This document shows positions 19,580 to 31,933 of a DNA stretch of 64,000 bases, piece after piece. Under the pieces are notes generated by a model. It was not told the DNA's origin and made no database searches. It saw nothing but the letters and a program-made list of their open reading frames with translations. The position numbers and the translations under genes are program-made. This stretch comes from Heterocephalus glaber (taxonomy: Eukaryota; Chordata; Mammalia; Rodentia; Bathyergidae), in the NCBI RefSeq assembly GCF_000247695.1, contig NW_004624842.1:3053683-3117682 (forward strand), in the 5' to 3' direction. Within the stretch, counting starts at the first letter, position 1. Each line of letters starts with the position of its first letter.

Positions 19580-20114
19580 CTATTACAGATATTCCAAATG
19601 AGTGAAACCATACAATACTTGTTATTTTGTGTGTGGCCTATTTCATTTAGCTCACTGTTTTCCAAGTTCATCTATGTTGTAGTACATGCATACAGTCATG
19701 TGTTTCTTAGTGATGGGGACACTTCTTGAGAAATGTGTCATTAGGCAATATCATTGTGCAAACAGATGGCCACGATCTCAGTGATATAAACTTATGGGAC
19801 CTTGGTTGGATATATTGTCTGTTGTTAACCAAAACATTGTTATGGTTGGCTGATGGACATTTGGATTGTTTCCATCTTTGGCTACTGCAAATAATGCTGA
19901 TATGAACATTGTAACACAAGTATATATCTGTTTGGGTTCCTGTTTTCAATTCTTTTGTGTATATACCTAAGAATTGAATTGTAGCCACAACATTTTATGG
20001 TTTTACCACCAAGTGCACCAAGGTCCCAGTTTCTCCACATTCTTGCTAGCAAGTGTTATTTTAAGTATAGCCATCCTAGTAAGTATGAATTGGTATCTCA
20101 TTGTGTGTGTGTCA

Positions 20115-20204
20115 TTTTTTTTTTTTTTTTTTGGTACCAGGAATTGAACTCAGGACCTTGCGCTTGCCAGGCAGGTGTAATGCCACTGAGCTACACCCCC
20201 AGCC
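20115..20204 (-). repeat. ID SINE, minus strand, inserted in L1M
   Basis: T-run, 'ggtaccaggaattgaactc', 'gccactgagctacacccccagcc'. The flanks TCTCATTGTG and TTTCATTGTG look like its target duplication within the L1 text. Confidence 0.88.
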
Positions 20205-20260
20205 TTTCATTGTGGTTTTGATTTGTGTTTCCCTGATAACTAATGATGTGCAGTATTTGG

Positions 20261-20320
20261 GAGGTGGGTGATATTAAGGACTGAACTCAAGGCCTTCACA
20301 TTGAGCTGCATCTCCAGCCC
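20261..20320 (-). repeat. Diverged ID SINE, minus strand
   Basis: 'aggactgaactcaaggcc' and 'gagctgcatctccagccc' are recognisable, but the middle is partly lost. Confidence 0.6.
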
Positions 20321-20336
20321 TTTAATTAATTAATTT

Positions 20337-20409
20337 ATTTTTGGTACCGGGGATCGAACTCAGGACCTTGTGCTTGCAAGGCAGACCCACTGATCTAAAT
20401 CCCTGGCCC
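20337..20409 (-). repeat. ID SINE, minus strand
   Basis: 'ttggtaccggggatcgaac', 'aggaccttgtgcttgc', 'ctgatctaaatccctggccc'. Confidence 0.85.
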
Positions 20410-20541
20410 TCTAGCCCTTTATTTTTATTTTGAGACAGGGTCTTACTAAGTCACTAAGTTTCAGGGCTGGGCTTGAACTTGCAATCCTCCTGCCTCAGCC
20501 TCCCAGAGTGCTAAATTATAGGCATGTGCCACCATGTGCAG
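20410..20541 (-). repeat. B1 SINE, minus strand
   Basis: 'attttgagacagggtcttac', 'tgcaatcctcctgcctcagcc', 'ataggcatgtgccacca', preceded by the 'ctagccc' remnant of a fused ID half. Confidence 0.85.
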
Positions 20542-20654
20542 CAATGTGGAGAACCTTTTCATGTGCTCATTGACCATTCATGTATCTTCTTTGGAGAAAT
20601 GTCTATTCAAGTCTTTTGCCCATTTTATTGGGGTGTTGTTGAGCTTTAGGAGTT

Positions 20655-20744
20655 CTTCTTTTTTTTTTTTGGTACCAGGGATTGAATTCTGGTCCTTGGA
20701 CTTGCGAGGCAGGCAGTGGAACCACTGAGCTAAATCCCCAGCCT
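20655..20744 (-). repeat. ID SINE with 17-bp target duplication, minus strand
   Basis: T-run, 'ggtaccagggattgaattc', 'ccactgagctaaatccccagcc'. AGCTTTAGGAGTTCTTC occurs at 20642-20658 and again at 20747-20763, a perfect 17-bp target-site duplication inside the L1 host. Confidence 0.9.
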
Positions 20745-20850
20745 CAAGCTTTAGGAGTTCTTCATATATTCTGGGTATTAAACTCTCATCAGATACATGA
20801 TTTACAAATCTTTTTTTCCCATTCTGTCCCTAGCTTTTGTTTGTGTGTGT

Positions 20851-21027
20851 TGTTTATACTAGGGATGGAATCTAGGGGTGCTCTTTTGCTGAGCTACATC
20901 CCCAGCCCCCTGTTTTCTTTATTTTAAGAGTCTTTAAAAGGTTCCCAGACTGGCCTTGAATTTGCGATCCTCCTGCCCCAACCTCCCAGAGTGCTGGGAT
21001 CACAGGCCTGCACCACCATGCCTGGCT
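20851..21027 (-). repeat. B1-dID SINE, minus strand
   Basis: The reversed ID half ('tactagggatggaatctag', 'gctgagctacatccccagcc') is followed by a reversed B1 ('gccttgaatttgcgatcc', 'gtgctgggatcacaggcc', 'caccaccatgcctggc'). Confidence 0.88.
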
Positions 21028-22089
21028 CCCACAGGTTTTTGATAGCGCTTTCTTCCTTTCCCACAACTGACCACTCACTCTTTCTTTTTCATCTTCCTCC
21101 TCAGCATCCCCTGGCCTATTAGTTCCACAAAGAAAATGAGTTCATCTTCCCATAACCTCCGTGAGGGTAGGGGCAGGTTCTTCTCATGCAGGGCAGAGGA
21201 CTGAGAAGGACTCTGGAGATGAACATATGTGGATGCTGTGGTGGCCACCAGGCTTTCAGGTCTCCAGCTTCCGGGAGCACTAGCTGCCAATGGTTCAGCC
21301 AAGTTCCTGCTGGGCATTGCTCTCAGCCAGAGCGAGACACCTCACCAGGCTGTGCTCCTGCCCCAGAGCAGTTGCATCCCATAACTGGTGGATGTCTGGG
21401 CACCAAACTACGGCTCCTCTGGCCCAACTGTGGACAAGCCTAAGGGCTGTCTCAGCTGCAGAGCTCTTGTGGCCTTTGTGTAACTGCACTGAAGCTCCTT
21501 CCTCCATTCAGTCCTGCATCCTTATTTCTCACAGGTGTCCCTAAGTGACCTCCCAAGGAACTTCTGCACGGAGACGCCGAGGCCCAGGTCTGTTTCCAGG
21601 GGGCCTGACTGGGACAGACCTGGATTCTACTTCCTCACCTCCTCACTGCAGGATATTTGGTGATCTAATTATTTTCCATCCCCAGCCGCAGTTTCCTCAT
21701 CTACTACTTGGGAATGTTGATCTTTGCTTTTCAAGATTATGATGAGGGTTAGTATGGTGTTATACAGAAAGCCCCCGCACCTTAGGTGCTTAATCAACAA
21801 CAGTCATATTCCCCTCCTCACCTTCCGCTGAGCTCTTGGGGAGCTACCCAGGCCAAGGCTTTCTGGTTGAGATGTTGCCCAGAATGGTGGAAAGCATGCA
21901 GTTGGACCTGGATTCAAATCCCAACTCTTGCCCTCTGTGGGTCTCAGTTCCCTCTCTAGGCTATAGAGGGTTTGTGTGAAGATGATCTGAGCATCTGGCC
22001 ACACTGACTCCTTGGCTCGAGTCAGGACTCCTGGCTTGCTGGGCACTAGGTCCTTAGCCACCCAACACCGGGGTGGCATGATCGTCACC

Positions 22090-22400
22090 TTGAGGAGGTC
22101 TTAAAATAGGCAGCCTCGGCCTTGCAGGAGAGCAGCTGGCTGCCTGGAACTGTCTTTGACAATGAGCTATACTTAGGCCCATCCGGGTGCCCGTAATTAC
22201 CTCTCATTAATATCAGCCTCATTGGCCTCATGGAAATGAGGAAATAGCAGAGCTGCTGCCTCTGGGAGCCCTCTCTACTCCCTAATGCTCTCCCTACCTG
22301 CCACAGAGCGGGGCCTCCCTCCCCTCCCTACCATGGAACCAGAGGGGGCCTGTGAGCATCAGAGAGCTAATTAGGGACCAGGCCTGGAAGAGAACCCAGC
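22090..22400. promoter_or_regulatory. Candidate conserved enhancer-like stretch (homeodomain motifs)
   Basis: No repeat similarity is seen, and three homeodomain-type cores cluster: GTAATTACC (22193-22201), CATTAATA (22206-22213) and CTAATTAG (22368-22375). Function is inference from motif density and lack of repeats. Confidence 0.3.
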
Positions 22401-22869
22401 ATGGCTCTTCCAGAAGCAACACTCACCTGACTGCATCATAATCCAGAACCTTCTGTGGGTCTCTCTCCTTTCCTCAGTCCAAACTCCTTGTGGCAGACAA
22501 GATCCATACTGATGTAACCTCATTTTTCAGATATTACCCAATCTGCTTCCTTCACTCATAGCTCTTTCCTTTAACCAGTCTGGATCCCTTACCATTCCCA
22601 CTTAAATCTTCCATATTTGCTGCTCCTGGGAAGGGTAGTTGTGTCTAAGGTTGTATTAGCAGAGGTAGATAGCAAATACAGGGAAGAGGTAATCCTGCTC
22701 AGTGCTGAGCCTGTCAGTAAGGGAGAAGTGGACACACAGAGTGGGGCATGGTAGTAAGCTGAAGATGAAGGGCTGGAAATGAAGTGAGGTAGGATGGCCG
22801 AACATTCCAGAACATTCACAGCAGGGCAGGGGTGAAGGTGGAGAGAGGCAGGCTGTGCTAAACCGTGAC

Positions 22870-23735
22870 TTTAGGTGTGCCTCACACACCCCTCTTCACC
22901 TCTTGCCATGCCTGCTCCATCTCTGGCTGGCTTCTCCTTTGGCCTCTCCCTGGTAAAGGATCTGGTGCTCTTCCTTTCTCTCTGTACCCATGGCCCCTTC
23001 ATCTCATGCTGCGGCATGGCTTTAAAACCACCTGTATCTGACAGCTCCTAAATTTACATCTTCTGCCCAATCTTGGCCGAAAACATCAGAGTTAAACAAC
23101 CACCTCCCTGACGCCTTACCCTGGTTGTCCGACCGTCCAAGATGGAGTATGGCCCCACCCACCTCACCTGCTCTCCCGCAGTCTGCCCAGCACAGCTTAT
23201 GACGACACCACCCTCCTGCTCACTTGGGTCAGAAGCCTGGACGCATCCTTCACTCTTCATAGTCTCACAGTCATAGTCTCATCCCACCCAACAGCAAACA
23301 CTTCACAGACAGCCTGGCCATCCTCAAGTCCCCAGCACCCCAGCACTTCTCACCCTGTCCCAGCCCTGCCTGGGGTCAGGTTCCAGTCTTTCACTGAGAC
23401 ATTGCTGCTCAGATCCTTTCAGAGATGCCTGTGGCCCTTGCACTAACAGCCAGCCGTTAACTCTGGTCCTCCTGACTCCATTTCCTGCCCTTGCTCCCTG
23501 GGTCTCCATTCTGCTCCATGACCGTGGGCCATTTGCCCCCTCCCACCCTCCTGGCCTGTTGCCTGCAGTGCTCTGTTCTCATCTGTCTGTGCGATGCTGC
23601 TCACTCCAGAGAGAGACTGGCCCAGAGCCCCCTCCACTGTATCGCCCATGTACTCCCTGAGTGCCCTGAACAGCAAGGACAGGGCGTGTCTTTGTCACTG
23701 CTGGGTCACTAGCACTCAGCACAAGCCGTGGATAC
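22870..23735 (+). repeat. L2 LINE remnant
   Basis: Pyrimidine-rich L2-type text with words such as 'tgccatgcctgctccatctc', 'cttgggtcagaagcctgg' and 'gactggcccagagcc...tgtactccctgagtgccctgaacagcaaggacaggg' read in pieces, ending near 'actagcactcagcacaag'. Heavily diverged. Confidence 0.5.
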
Positions 23736-24034
23736 AATAGAGGCTCCTGAAGATCTCATCAAATGAAAGTGTCGGGAAGTCTTGGGGGCTAACAAATGCT
23801 GCAGGCAGTGGGTCAGCTGCAGGGTGGTAAGCTGTTTCCTCTTGCTAGTCACAGTGATCCATACTGAGCATGTCCTATCTGTCAGGCTCCCTGGATATGG
23901 ACACTCACTTAACCTCAATCCCTCTCTTCCTGGCAAGAGCTCGAGGCCACAGGCACAAACCTCCAATGTGTGCACTGCAGCCCTCAACCCTTGCCATTCA
24001 GATCCTTGGGGACACCTGGCCCCAATATCAGCAG

Positions 24035-24285
24035 GGCCTATGTAACCAATAGGACATCGTGTAATGACATCTGAGGCCAGGTCAGAAAAGTCATGGCAAC
24101 TTCCACTTCTCCCTCTGGGGAAGTCAGCTGCCATGCTGTGGGCACACAAGAGCCCTGAGGAGAGGGCCATGTGGGAACAGTTGAGGCCTCCTGCCAGGTA
24201 GCTGACCAGCCACATGACCAAGCCACCTCAGAAGCCTCTTCAGGTGGCAGCCGCCCAACTGCCAACTTGACAGCCTCCAGAGGGA
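24035..24285 (+). repeat. Old MLT-like LTR remnant
   Basis: Shares words with the element at 32330-32705: 'accaataggacat', 'gtcatggcaacttccac', 'ccatgctgtgggcacac', 'gagccctgaggagagggccatgtgg' in part. Family assignment is tentative. Confidence 0.45.
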
Positions 24286-24999
24286 CCCTGGGCTAGAGTC
24301 ATACAGGGAGGGTCCTGAGTGACACAGCCCAAATTTACAGTACTACCAAGTGTACAGGTGATCTTTTATGCAAAAACAGGTCTGAGAAATCACTAGCCAG
24401 GAGGGTGGAGCTGGTGTGTGGCTGAGATCCCAGTCTCCTTTTCATCTCCGACAGCTCTGCTATCCTCACAAATTCAAGGTCCAACTTGTTTTCAGCCTAA
24501 GTTCGTGTCCATAGCAACCATTTGAAAAGTGTGATGCTCAATCAACTGGTTGTTTGGTCAAGATTGCAGTCATTGGCTGCTTAGGTTGTATGGGCAACAG
24601 TGTCCCCAACATGGTCCCTCCTCTGCTTGGTGGAGACACAGCAGAAATCCTGGAACTTTCCTGAGAGTGAACTCTGCACACAGGACTCAGAATGTGGACA
24701 TTGCAGCTCCCTGGGGGTACAGGGCGCAGATGTGGGTGTATGGAGTTTGGTAGGGACAGGGCTTCAATGTGACCACACCCCACTTAAACCCACCTGGTCT
24801 CAGCTGAGGCTTCAGAGGTCACAGAGGGCCCCTGCTAGGCACTCTCCTTGTGTGGGAGATGCAGAAAAGACAGGAGAAAACAGAGGCAAGAACTGGAAGC
24901 TCCTAGACTCTTAGAACAAAGCGACTACAGACACAGAATCACAGTCATCCTTGAAAAAAACCTGGATGGAATCGCCTGACCCAGTTTCTCTAAATCCCT

Positions 25000-25455
25000 T
25001 CAAGGTCTTCCCTCATCCTCAAGCAGAACTCTAGGCTCCTCCTCCTCACTTGGCCACACTGATCTTCTTAGTTATTTTTCCAGCACCAACAGCTCTTTGA
25101 CCACAGAGTCTTTGTCCATACTGTGCCCTCTACCTGAACATTTTCTTCTCAACTCTTCACATATCCAGCTGCTTCTGTTGATTCAAGTCTCCACTCAAAT
25201 ACTACCTCTTCAGAGATCTTCTCTGACCTGTGTCTCTAAGAAGACTTCTCCATCCCACCCTCCTCTCTTGATATACTGAATGATTTCCTTCAAAACACTC
25301 GTTATCCTGCGGGGTTTCTTATGTTCTTGGTTAATGTCTCCCTTGCCCTATATGTTCTGAGAGGGAAGGGACCATACCTGTTTCTTTTTCCACAGTATTC
25401 CTGGTGCTAAACGCAAAGCAGGCACATAGTAGGTGCACAATAAAACATTGCTAAA
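25000..25455 (+). repeat. L2 LINE 3' end
   Basis: Contains 'cactcaaatactacctcttc', 'gagagggaagggaccatacc' and the classic L2 end 'aggcacatagtaggtgcac' followed by 'aataaaacattgctaaatga'. Confidence 0.7.
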
Positions 25456-27054
25456 TGAGGTAGTCAGACAGACAGAGCCTCAGAGGAGGGATGTGAGGAG
25501 GGTGGAACTGCCTGATGGGGGAGAAGGGGCTGACTGTTGCCCCCACCCCCGATCCGCTTTCTTGCTTCTCTGTCTGGGTCTTGGATGGGCTGGCCTGGTG
25601 ATTCTGTTCCCCAGGACCTTCCTGAGAATGCTCTGTCATTATCCTCTTTTCCTGTTCGAAACGCTGCAGCCCAGAGAAGACATCCCCCTCTCCAAAAAGT
25701 CTTTATCCTTACAAGCAGGAGGCTCCTCTGGGATCCTTCCAAGATGGAGGTTACCACCCTCAGGCCCCACAGGGCACTCCAGTGTCTCTGTGAACCAGGA
25801 GGAAGAGCCAGGCCCTGTGTAAATGCCAGTGCTTGAAGAGGGTGACATGTCCTCATTTGTCTGTTCTACCTGTCGTTTCAAGTCCCCAGGAGTTACTGCG
25901 CTGTTTCATTCTCAAAGTGTCATGGTTCTGATGATGAATTATCTGCTTATTCCAAGCATGAAGGACTGTGGGGACACAGGGCAGAGGAAGCAGGTCTGTA
26001 GCTAAGAGAGAACAAATGAATCTGGTCTGCGCTTCCTCTCGGGATTCCTAAGCCAAGACCTTTCAACCCTAGAGGGGCCTGGGCCACCCCGCCTCTACTG
26101 AGGAAGAGCCTGAGTTGGAGAACGAGACAGTGACCATGATCCGGGACTCTGCTCATGTCCCGCTCTCTCCCCTCCACCTCCAGGCCTCTTCAGGCCCCAT
26201 TACTATACTCCAGACACTGGTGGTGGCGCCAGGGAGATGGGAATGTGGGCTCCAGAGCTAACATCCTGGAGTTTGGATCCTAAAGCTGACATTTACTTTT
26301 GGTGTAATCTTCTGCCCTCTGCAGTCCCCACAGGAGGCTTCTAACACCTCTAGTTGAGGTGCTGCTCAGCACTGACCCCTTCGCATCTTGTCCAGCCTCC
26401 TGTGCTCTGCTTTGGGACCTGGGCTCAGGCAGGGGCTGAGACTCGCCCAAGGTCACACGGCAGGTGGAGGCTGCAGTGTGTCCTGACTCTGAGCTCGCTG
26501 CACACCAGGTGGAGAGTCAGCAGTCAGGCCACCTCAGCAGAGGTGCTGGCCAACACGTTTTTTGCTGATGAATAAAAGCCAAACCCCCTCCCTGGGATGG
26601 ATGTTCCTGGAGCCTATTAGAAGGGCTGGTGGGGGACAGCTCCTGGGTCACCACGGGGACAGCTCTGGGGCTGAGAAGGGGCAGGGCAGGTGCTCATCTC
26701 CTTCTGGTTCCTGCCAGGTCTGGTTGGAACTCAAGCACTTCCCTGCTGCCAGGTTAGGCTGTGTTTCTTGTGCTTGTCTCAGCCCCCCAGTGGCACACTG
26801 ACTGTGTGAGCTCAGGAAAGTCACCTCCTCCATCTCCATTTTCCAGTTTGAGAAAGGAGAAGATGATCCCAGCTATGTGGGGCCCTTGGGCAGAAGCACA
26901 CGGCACTGGCTGGGTGGGAAGGTCCTGGTCAACCAATGGTGCCACAGGGAGAACAGAACAGGCTTCAGGCCCCTCCTAGCCTGGTGTAAATTTCACCCGA
27001 CTCTTCTCTCTCTGAGCCACGGTTTCCTCACCTGGCAATATGGATACTTTACTT

Positions 27055-27450
27055 GCCATGCAGGGGAACATCATTCTATCCTCAAAGGAAATGAAATCTT
27101 GATATATGCTACAGTAGGGATGAACCTTGAGACCATCATGCTCAGTGACAGAAGAAGAAACAGAAGGCCACATATGGTATGATCCCATTTACACGAGATG
27201 TCCAGACTAGGCAAATCAGTAGGAACAAAAAGTAGATTCATAGTTGGCAGGGGGCCTGCAGGAGGGGGACGAGGAGGGGATGGTTTAAGGTCTCCGTGAG
27301 GGAGGACAGGAGTTCTGGAGTAGATGCTGATGATGGTTGTACAGCTTTGGGAATGTACTTGACGCCCTGAGTTGCAACTTTAAAATGGTTTACACAGTAC
27401 ATTTTATGTGCATCCTACCACAATTTAAAAAAAATCTCACTTGTGGGTTA
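27055..27450 (+). repeat. L1M LINE 3' end
   Basis: Reads as the old L1 3' region: 'gaagaaacagaaggccacat', 'atggtatgatcccatttac', 'caaatcagtaggaac', 'gatggttgtacagctttggg', 'gtttacacagtacattttatg'. Confidence 0.75.
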
Positions 27451-28554
27451 TCAGTGAGCCTCAGTGGGAATGTGAATAGAGAGTACCCAGAAGGTTTCGG
27501 GCAGGTGGTCAGTAAAGGTTGTTACAGGGCCCCCAAAAGTGGTTCGAGTCGACTGAAGTCAGCCCTGTGAAGTGGCTATGGTAGTTACATTTTACTGAGA
27601 ATTGGAGCACACAGAGAAAGGATTTGTGTAAGGTCAAGCAGGTGTCAGAGCTGTGATTTGAACCCAGGCAGTTTGGTTTCAGAGCCCAAGGCCACCAATC
27701 AGCTCCCTGAACTGCCTCTCAGCTTCAGGTAACTGCCTCAGTCTGCCACCACCTGCCAAAGCCCCTGTAGTGGGCTGGGCTCACTGCCCACTCACCAAAA
27801 CCCGGAGCCCGGCTAAGTAGAAGAGGACCATCAGGGGAGAGTCGTGTAGGGGACACACTGGCCTTCCCCCTGGCCTCAGAGTACTGACTATGAGCAGGTG
27901 GACCCTGGAGGCCACCTGCATCAGCTTGTTCCACTCCGGCCCATGCTGAGGGACCATCCTGGAAGGCTGAGCTGGCAAACGGCAGGACAAAATGAACAGA
28001 ACGTAGCACTTGCCAGCACATTTAATTCAATTTAATTCAATGGGGCCTGCTCTGTGACTCACACGAACGCAGCCCTTAAAAAGCTTGTGGCCAAGTGCAG
28101 GAGGCAGAAATACACATGGCAATTAGACAGGACATAAAAATAAATCCCGGGAAGTGTCAAAGCTAGGTGTGTGGCACAGTGAAGGGGAGATGGATAGTCA
28201 CTGGGAGGACACTCTGGTGGAGAGGGCATTTCAGCTATGTCTCTGAGGACAAGTGAGATCTCAAAGGTAAAGGGGAAGGGAAGAGAATTTCCTAAAAGGG
28301 AAAGCACCAACAAAATCATGGTCAAAGGTGGGAAATGCAGGGAGTGCTGGGAGCAGCAAGTTGTCTTGAGTGGGGGTGAGCTTAGGAGCAGAGGGAGACA
28401 AATGCCTGGGGTCAGATCATAGACAGATTCAACAGCCATCCTGGGAAGTCTAGATTTAAACTGTAAGCCGTCAACCATCAAACAGAGCAAGGTCCAAAGG
28501 CCACTGGCACTAGCAAGTCCACTTCTAGGACCAACCCAGCTGCCTTGCCTTATG

Positions 28555-28790
28555 CACAAGGGATATGATGTGTATGAGGGTTTTCCTTAAAACATTATCT
28601 TTGCAAAAGCCTGAAAATGACCTAAACATCCATCATGGGACTGGGTAAATTATGATCCTGGACACTGTAGAATGCTATGCAGCTGTGAAAAAGAATAAAG
28701 CAGAACTAAGCGTACTGATGTGGAAAATTCTCCAAAGTATCCTGTGATATGAAAACAGCAAGGGACAGAACAGAGTCATGACCACTGGCT
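28555..28790 (+). repeat. L1-type LINE fragment
   Basis: 'tgaaaatgacctaaacatcc', 'ggactgggtaaattatgatc' and 'gaatgctatgcagctgtgaa' are standard old L1 words. Confidence 0.7.
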
Positions 28791-29214
28791 TTGTTTGGGT
28801 TCTCTCAGAAGCAGACCCTGAGACAGGCATTGGAGTCTGGGGGGGGAGGTGTAAAGAAACAGGGGCAAGGAAAGGCAGCTGAGGCTCTGCGCTGCTAGAA
28901 GTTCTGCTCCCTGTGAATGGGAATCTCAGTTACTGAGGGCCCAGGGAATGGGGTACATACCCTATTTCCTCTGGGGCTGGCCCCTCAGCACAGCCCCCCA
29001 CCCCATCTGGCAGGCTGAAGGAAACCCCTTTGGGGGACAGGTGCTGCTTTCTAGAAGAAAGCAGCAGGCATAAAGCAGAGCCGTGAGTTTGAGGTGGTAG
29101 GGGCTGAGCACCCATGGTGTGTACCGATCAGGAGTGAAAAGATATTATTTATATTTGCTTATCTGTAATGGTCCCTGAGAAACTAGGAACAGGGTGGATG
29201 GAAGAGTAGGAGAG

Positions 29215-29575
29215 GGACTTTTTACTATGTTTCTTTAGAATAAAAAAAAAAAAATAAGCCTTTTATTTTGGAATCATTTTTAGATTATTCCTGGTAGCAA
29301 AGATAGTACAGAGTTCCTGTGTAACCCTCACCCGGTTTCCCCTAATGTTACCATTTTACATAACAATGGCACGTTTGTCAAAACTAGGGAATTAACATTA
29401 GTGTGTTACTATTAACTGAACTCCAGACTTTATTTGGATTTCACCAATTTCATTAATGTCCTTTTTCTGTTTCAGGATCCAATCCAGGATATCACATTGT
29501 ATTTAGTCTTCATGATTTTGACCATGTGGATAAATTGTTTGTTGCAAGAATTTACTTTCAAAAATAATAAACTAG
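29215..29575 (+). repeat. L1M LINE fragment
   Basis: 'agtacagagttcctgtgtaac', 'cggtttcccctaatgttacc' (in parts), 'gtttgtcaaaactaggg', 'gactttatttggatttcacc' and 'caggatccaatccaggatatc' follow the L1M consensus. Confidence 0.75.
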
Positions 29576-29577
29576 CC

Positions 29578-29805
29578 TGGTGAGATGGTGCCTGTCTGTA
29601 ATCCCAGCTACTCAGGAGAATGAAGCAGAAGGATCACAAGTTTGAGGCCAGCCTGGGCAACTAAATGATACCCTGTCTCAAAAAATAAAAAGGGCTGACG
29701 ATGTAGATCAGTGGTAGAGCACTTGCCTAGCATGCTTGAGGCCCTGGGTTCAATCCCTAGCACCACAAAACAAACACAAAAACAACAAATAAACAAATAA
29801 AATCC
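29578..29805 (+). repeat. B1-dID SINE, well preserved
   Basis: The clearest dimer in the window: B1 ('tgtaatcccagctactcagg', 'gtttgaggccagcctgggc', 'ccctgtctcaaaaaataaaa') joined to an ID half ('agtggtagagcacttgcc', 'ctgggttcaatccctagc') and an A/C tail. The B1-ID fusion is what points to a non-murid rodent. Confidence 0.92.
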
Positions 29806-31852
29806 CCAAACTACACATTCCATGCTTATACCTTACCTCAGAGCTATGCCCTCAGACCACGGAGAGTCACTTAGAGTCTACTGTATATCATCGCTTTTAA
29901 TAAAAGATATCATTTGACACCCTACAACTCTAATATATTATTGATTCTGACTGAAAGATGAGGAAGTTGAGGTTCAGAGGTAAGGAGCTAGAATTCAAGC
30001 CTAGTTCTATTAGATTCCTGCAGGCTTTCTGTTGTTCTTGGTCCTTACTATAGGAAACCAGGGTACAGCAGCAATTGACAGGGCCTGGCTGGACCCTAAT
30101 ATACTATGTGATTTCAGCCTATCCCCTGCCAATTTCTGGACCTCAGTTTCCCCATCTGTACAATATGGGCCTTGGCTGGTCTTCCAGCTGACTGCCCTGA
30201 GTGAAAGGGTCTCCGCCCTATTCCCTCATCTCTCTGGGACTGGCAGGAGGTCATGCACGGAGCTTGGTAATTTCAAAATCCTACCATGGAGAACCATCCA
30301 TGGCACCAAACGTCTTGCTGTGAGCCACACTCCCAGTTTAAAGAGGGGAGCCAATGCTGGATGGGTCATCTCCCAGGGGGTGTCCCGTCACCCTTTGTAG
30401 TCCTGTGACTGAGACGAGTAAGGTATCTGTACTGTGCAGAGCCACTGTGACTCATGCAATCTGACTTCAAGGATGAACTTTTCATCTCCACCCAACTCTG
30501 CACCAAGGTGAGGGGCTGAATGGGTAGAATAGGGTGACACCTGTCATAGTCCCAGCTTCTAATAGCAGCCTCCAGTCTGAGACCTTGGACAGCAATCATC
30601 TGCTCTGATCATTGTCGCAGCACTGCTGAAGAAGATATATTGGCCCCCAGGTTGCTTTTACCTTGGCTCTTCTCTCAGGGACCAGCCTGGCACCATTTCT
30701 TGGTCTCCCTCCTACAGGGCTTCGACCCTGGAACCCATTTGGCATTGGATGTCCTAACACTGGTGTGTCAACTTTAGGGTGTCCTCATGCCACCCTGTCC
30801 TCCTCTCTAACATTGAACAGGTCACCAGGCCCTGGGAAGGTGGCAGCCTTCACACCTCACTCGGCCCTTGCTTCTCTCCCCATGCCCTTGGCCCAGTTGG
30901 ACCCACCGTGCTCTGGTGCAGCTGGTTCCTGGGGCCCTCCAGCCTCCCTGCCCCCCCTAATTACGAAAATAGCACATCCCCAGGTCGCATTCAAAAAATA
31001 GTCTTCCTCCTTGGTAGATGACCTGTGTGCACTCTCTGGAATTTCCCATGTGGTTTTCCAGAGATGGCCCAGCTTCCCCTTGCAGCATACACAATACTTG
31101 TAACTAGGACTCACACAGCCTTGTTATGCATCACACCTTCTAAACACATGACACACAAAAGCTCATCTTAAACTCTGACAGCCCCATGAAGGGGTTAATT
31201 ATGATCATTAACACATCCATTTTACAGAGGAGGAGAGTGAGGCACTGAGGATAAACCATTGCCAAGGTCATGAGCTGGGATTCAAATCCAGGCTGTCCAA
31301 GGAGGGGGGTCTATGCTCTTGGCCCCCCTCCACTCTTTCTGCCTGCACCCATGAGCTCCTTTCTAAAGACCTGGCCCCAGCCATCCTGCTCCCTCAGCAC
31401 TCAATCTCCCATCCCCCGCAATCCTGCCCTGGCCAGCAGCAGTCTCTTCAAGGTACCCCATTCATACTTCCCAGGACACACCCCTGCAGGCCATGTGCTC
31501 CTCTGCCTCCATTGTCCCTCTCTGCCCAGGGTCTGCTGCAGGCCCAGCTCCCACCGCTGACCCCAGAGGTACTCCTTGGCTAAGCACAGGCCACCCAGCT
31601 TCAAGAACTCTGAATTTTGCCAATCCTGTGCTGGGGTGAGCTGTCAGGGGTCCCATGGGGAGGGGGCACCTCACAAGCTTGGTGGTAGCCTCCTCATTTG
31701 TGTCTGACTTATTGTTTCCTTCATTCATTCCCAGATCCATCAGATATTTGTAAACACCTTCTATCAGCCAGGCGGGGGCTCAGTCTTGTAGGAGACCGAT
31801 GTCCCAGCCAGATATGCCATCAAGGTGCACCCATCCTCATACAGTCTCTGTG

Positions 31853-31933
31853 CAGTGATGGTGAGCCTTCTCGAGCTTTCAGTGACCAAAATCAGCCAAC
31901 TGCGGCATGCGTGCCATGGGTCTGCCCCCACTG
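31853..31933. mobile_element. hAT-type MITE copy 3 (81 bp)
   Basis: Starts CAGTGATGGTGAGCCTT and ends TGCCCCCACTG. Flanks TCTCTGTG (31845-31852) and CTCTAGTG (31934-31941) align as an 8-bp target duplication only if a one-base gap is allowed. More diverged than copies 1, 2 and 4. Confidence 0.75.

Larger units (their letters stand above)
18990..20640 (+). repeat. L1M LINE 3'-region fragments, with SINE insertions
   Basis: Typical old-L1 text in order: 'tagctattttcaagtgtac', 'aactctgtacccaacagcaatc', 'ccacagtgttgtgcaactacc', 'tcatctatgttgtagtacatg', 'tggacatttggattgtttcc', 'gctgatatgaacattg', 'attggtatctcattgtg'. The first part seems to be present twice in related form (18990-19190 and 19310-19500). 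No open ORF2 remains. Confidence 0.8.
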
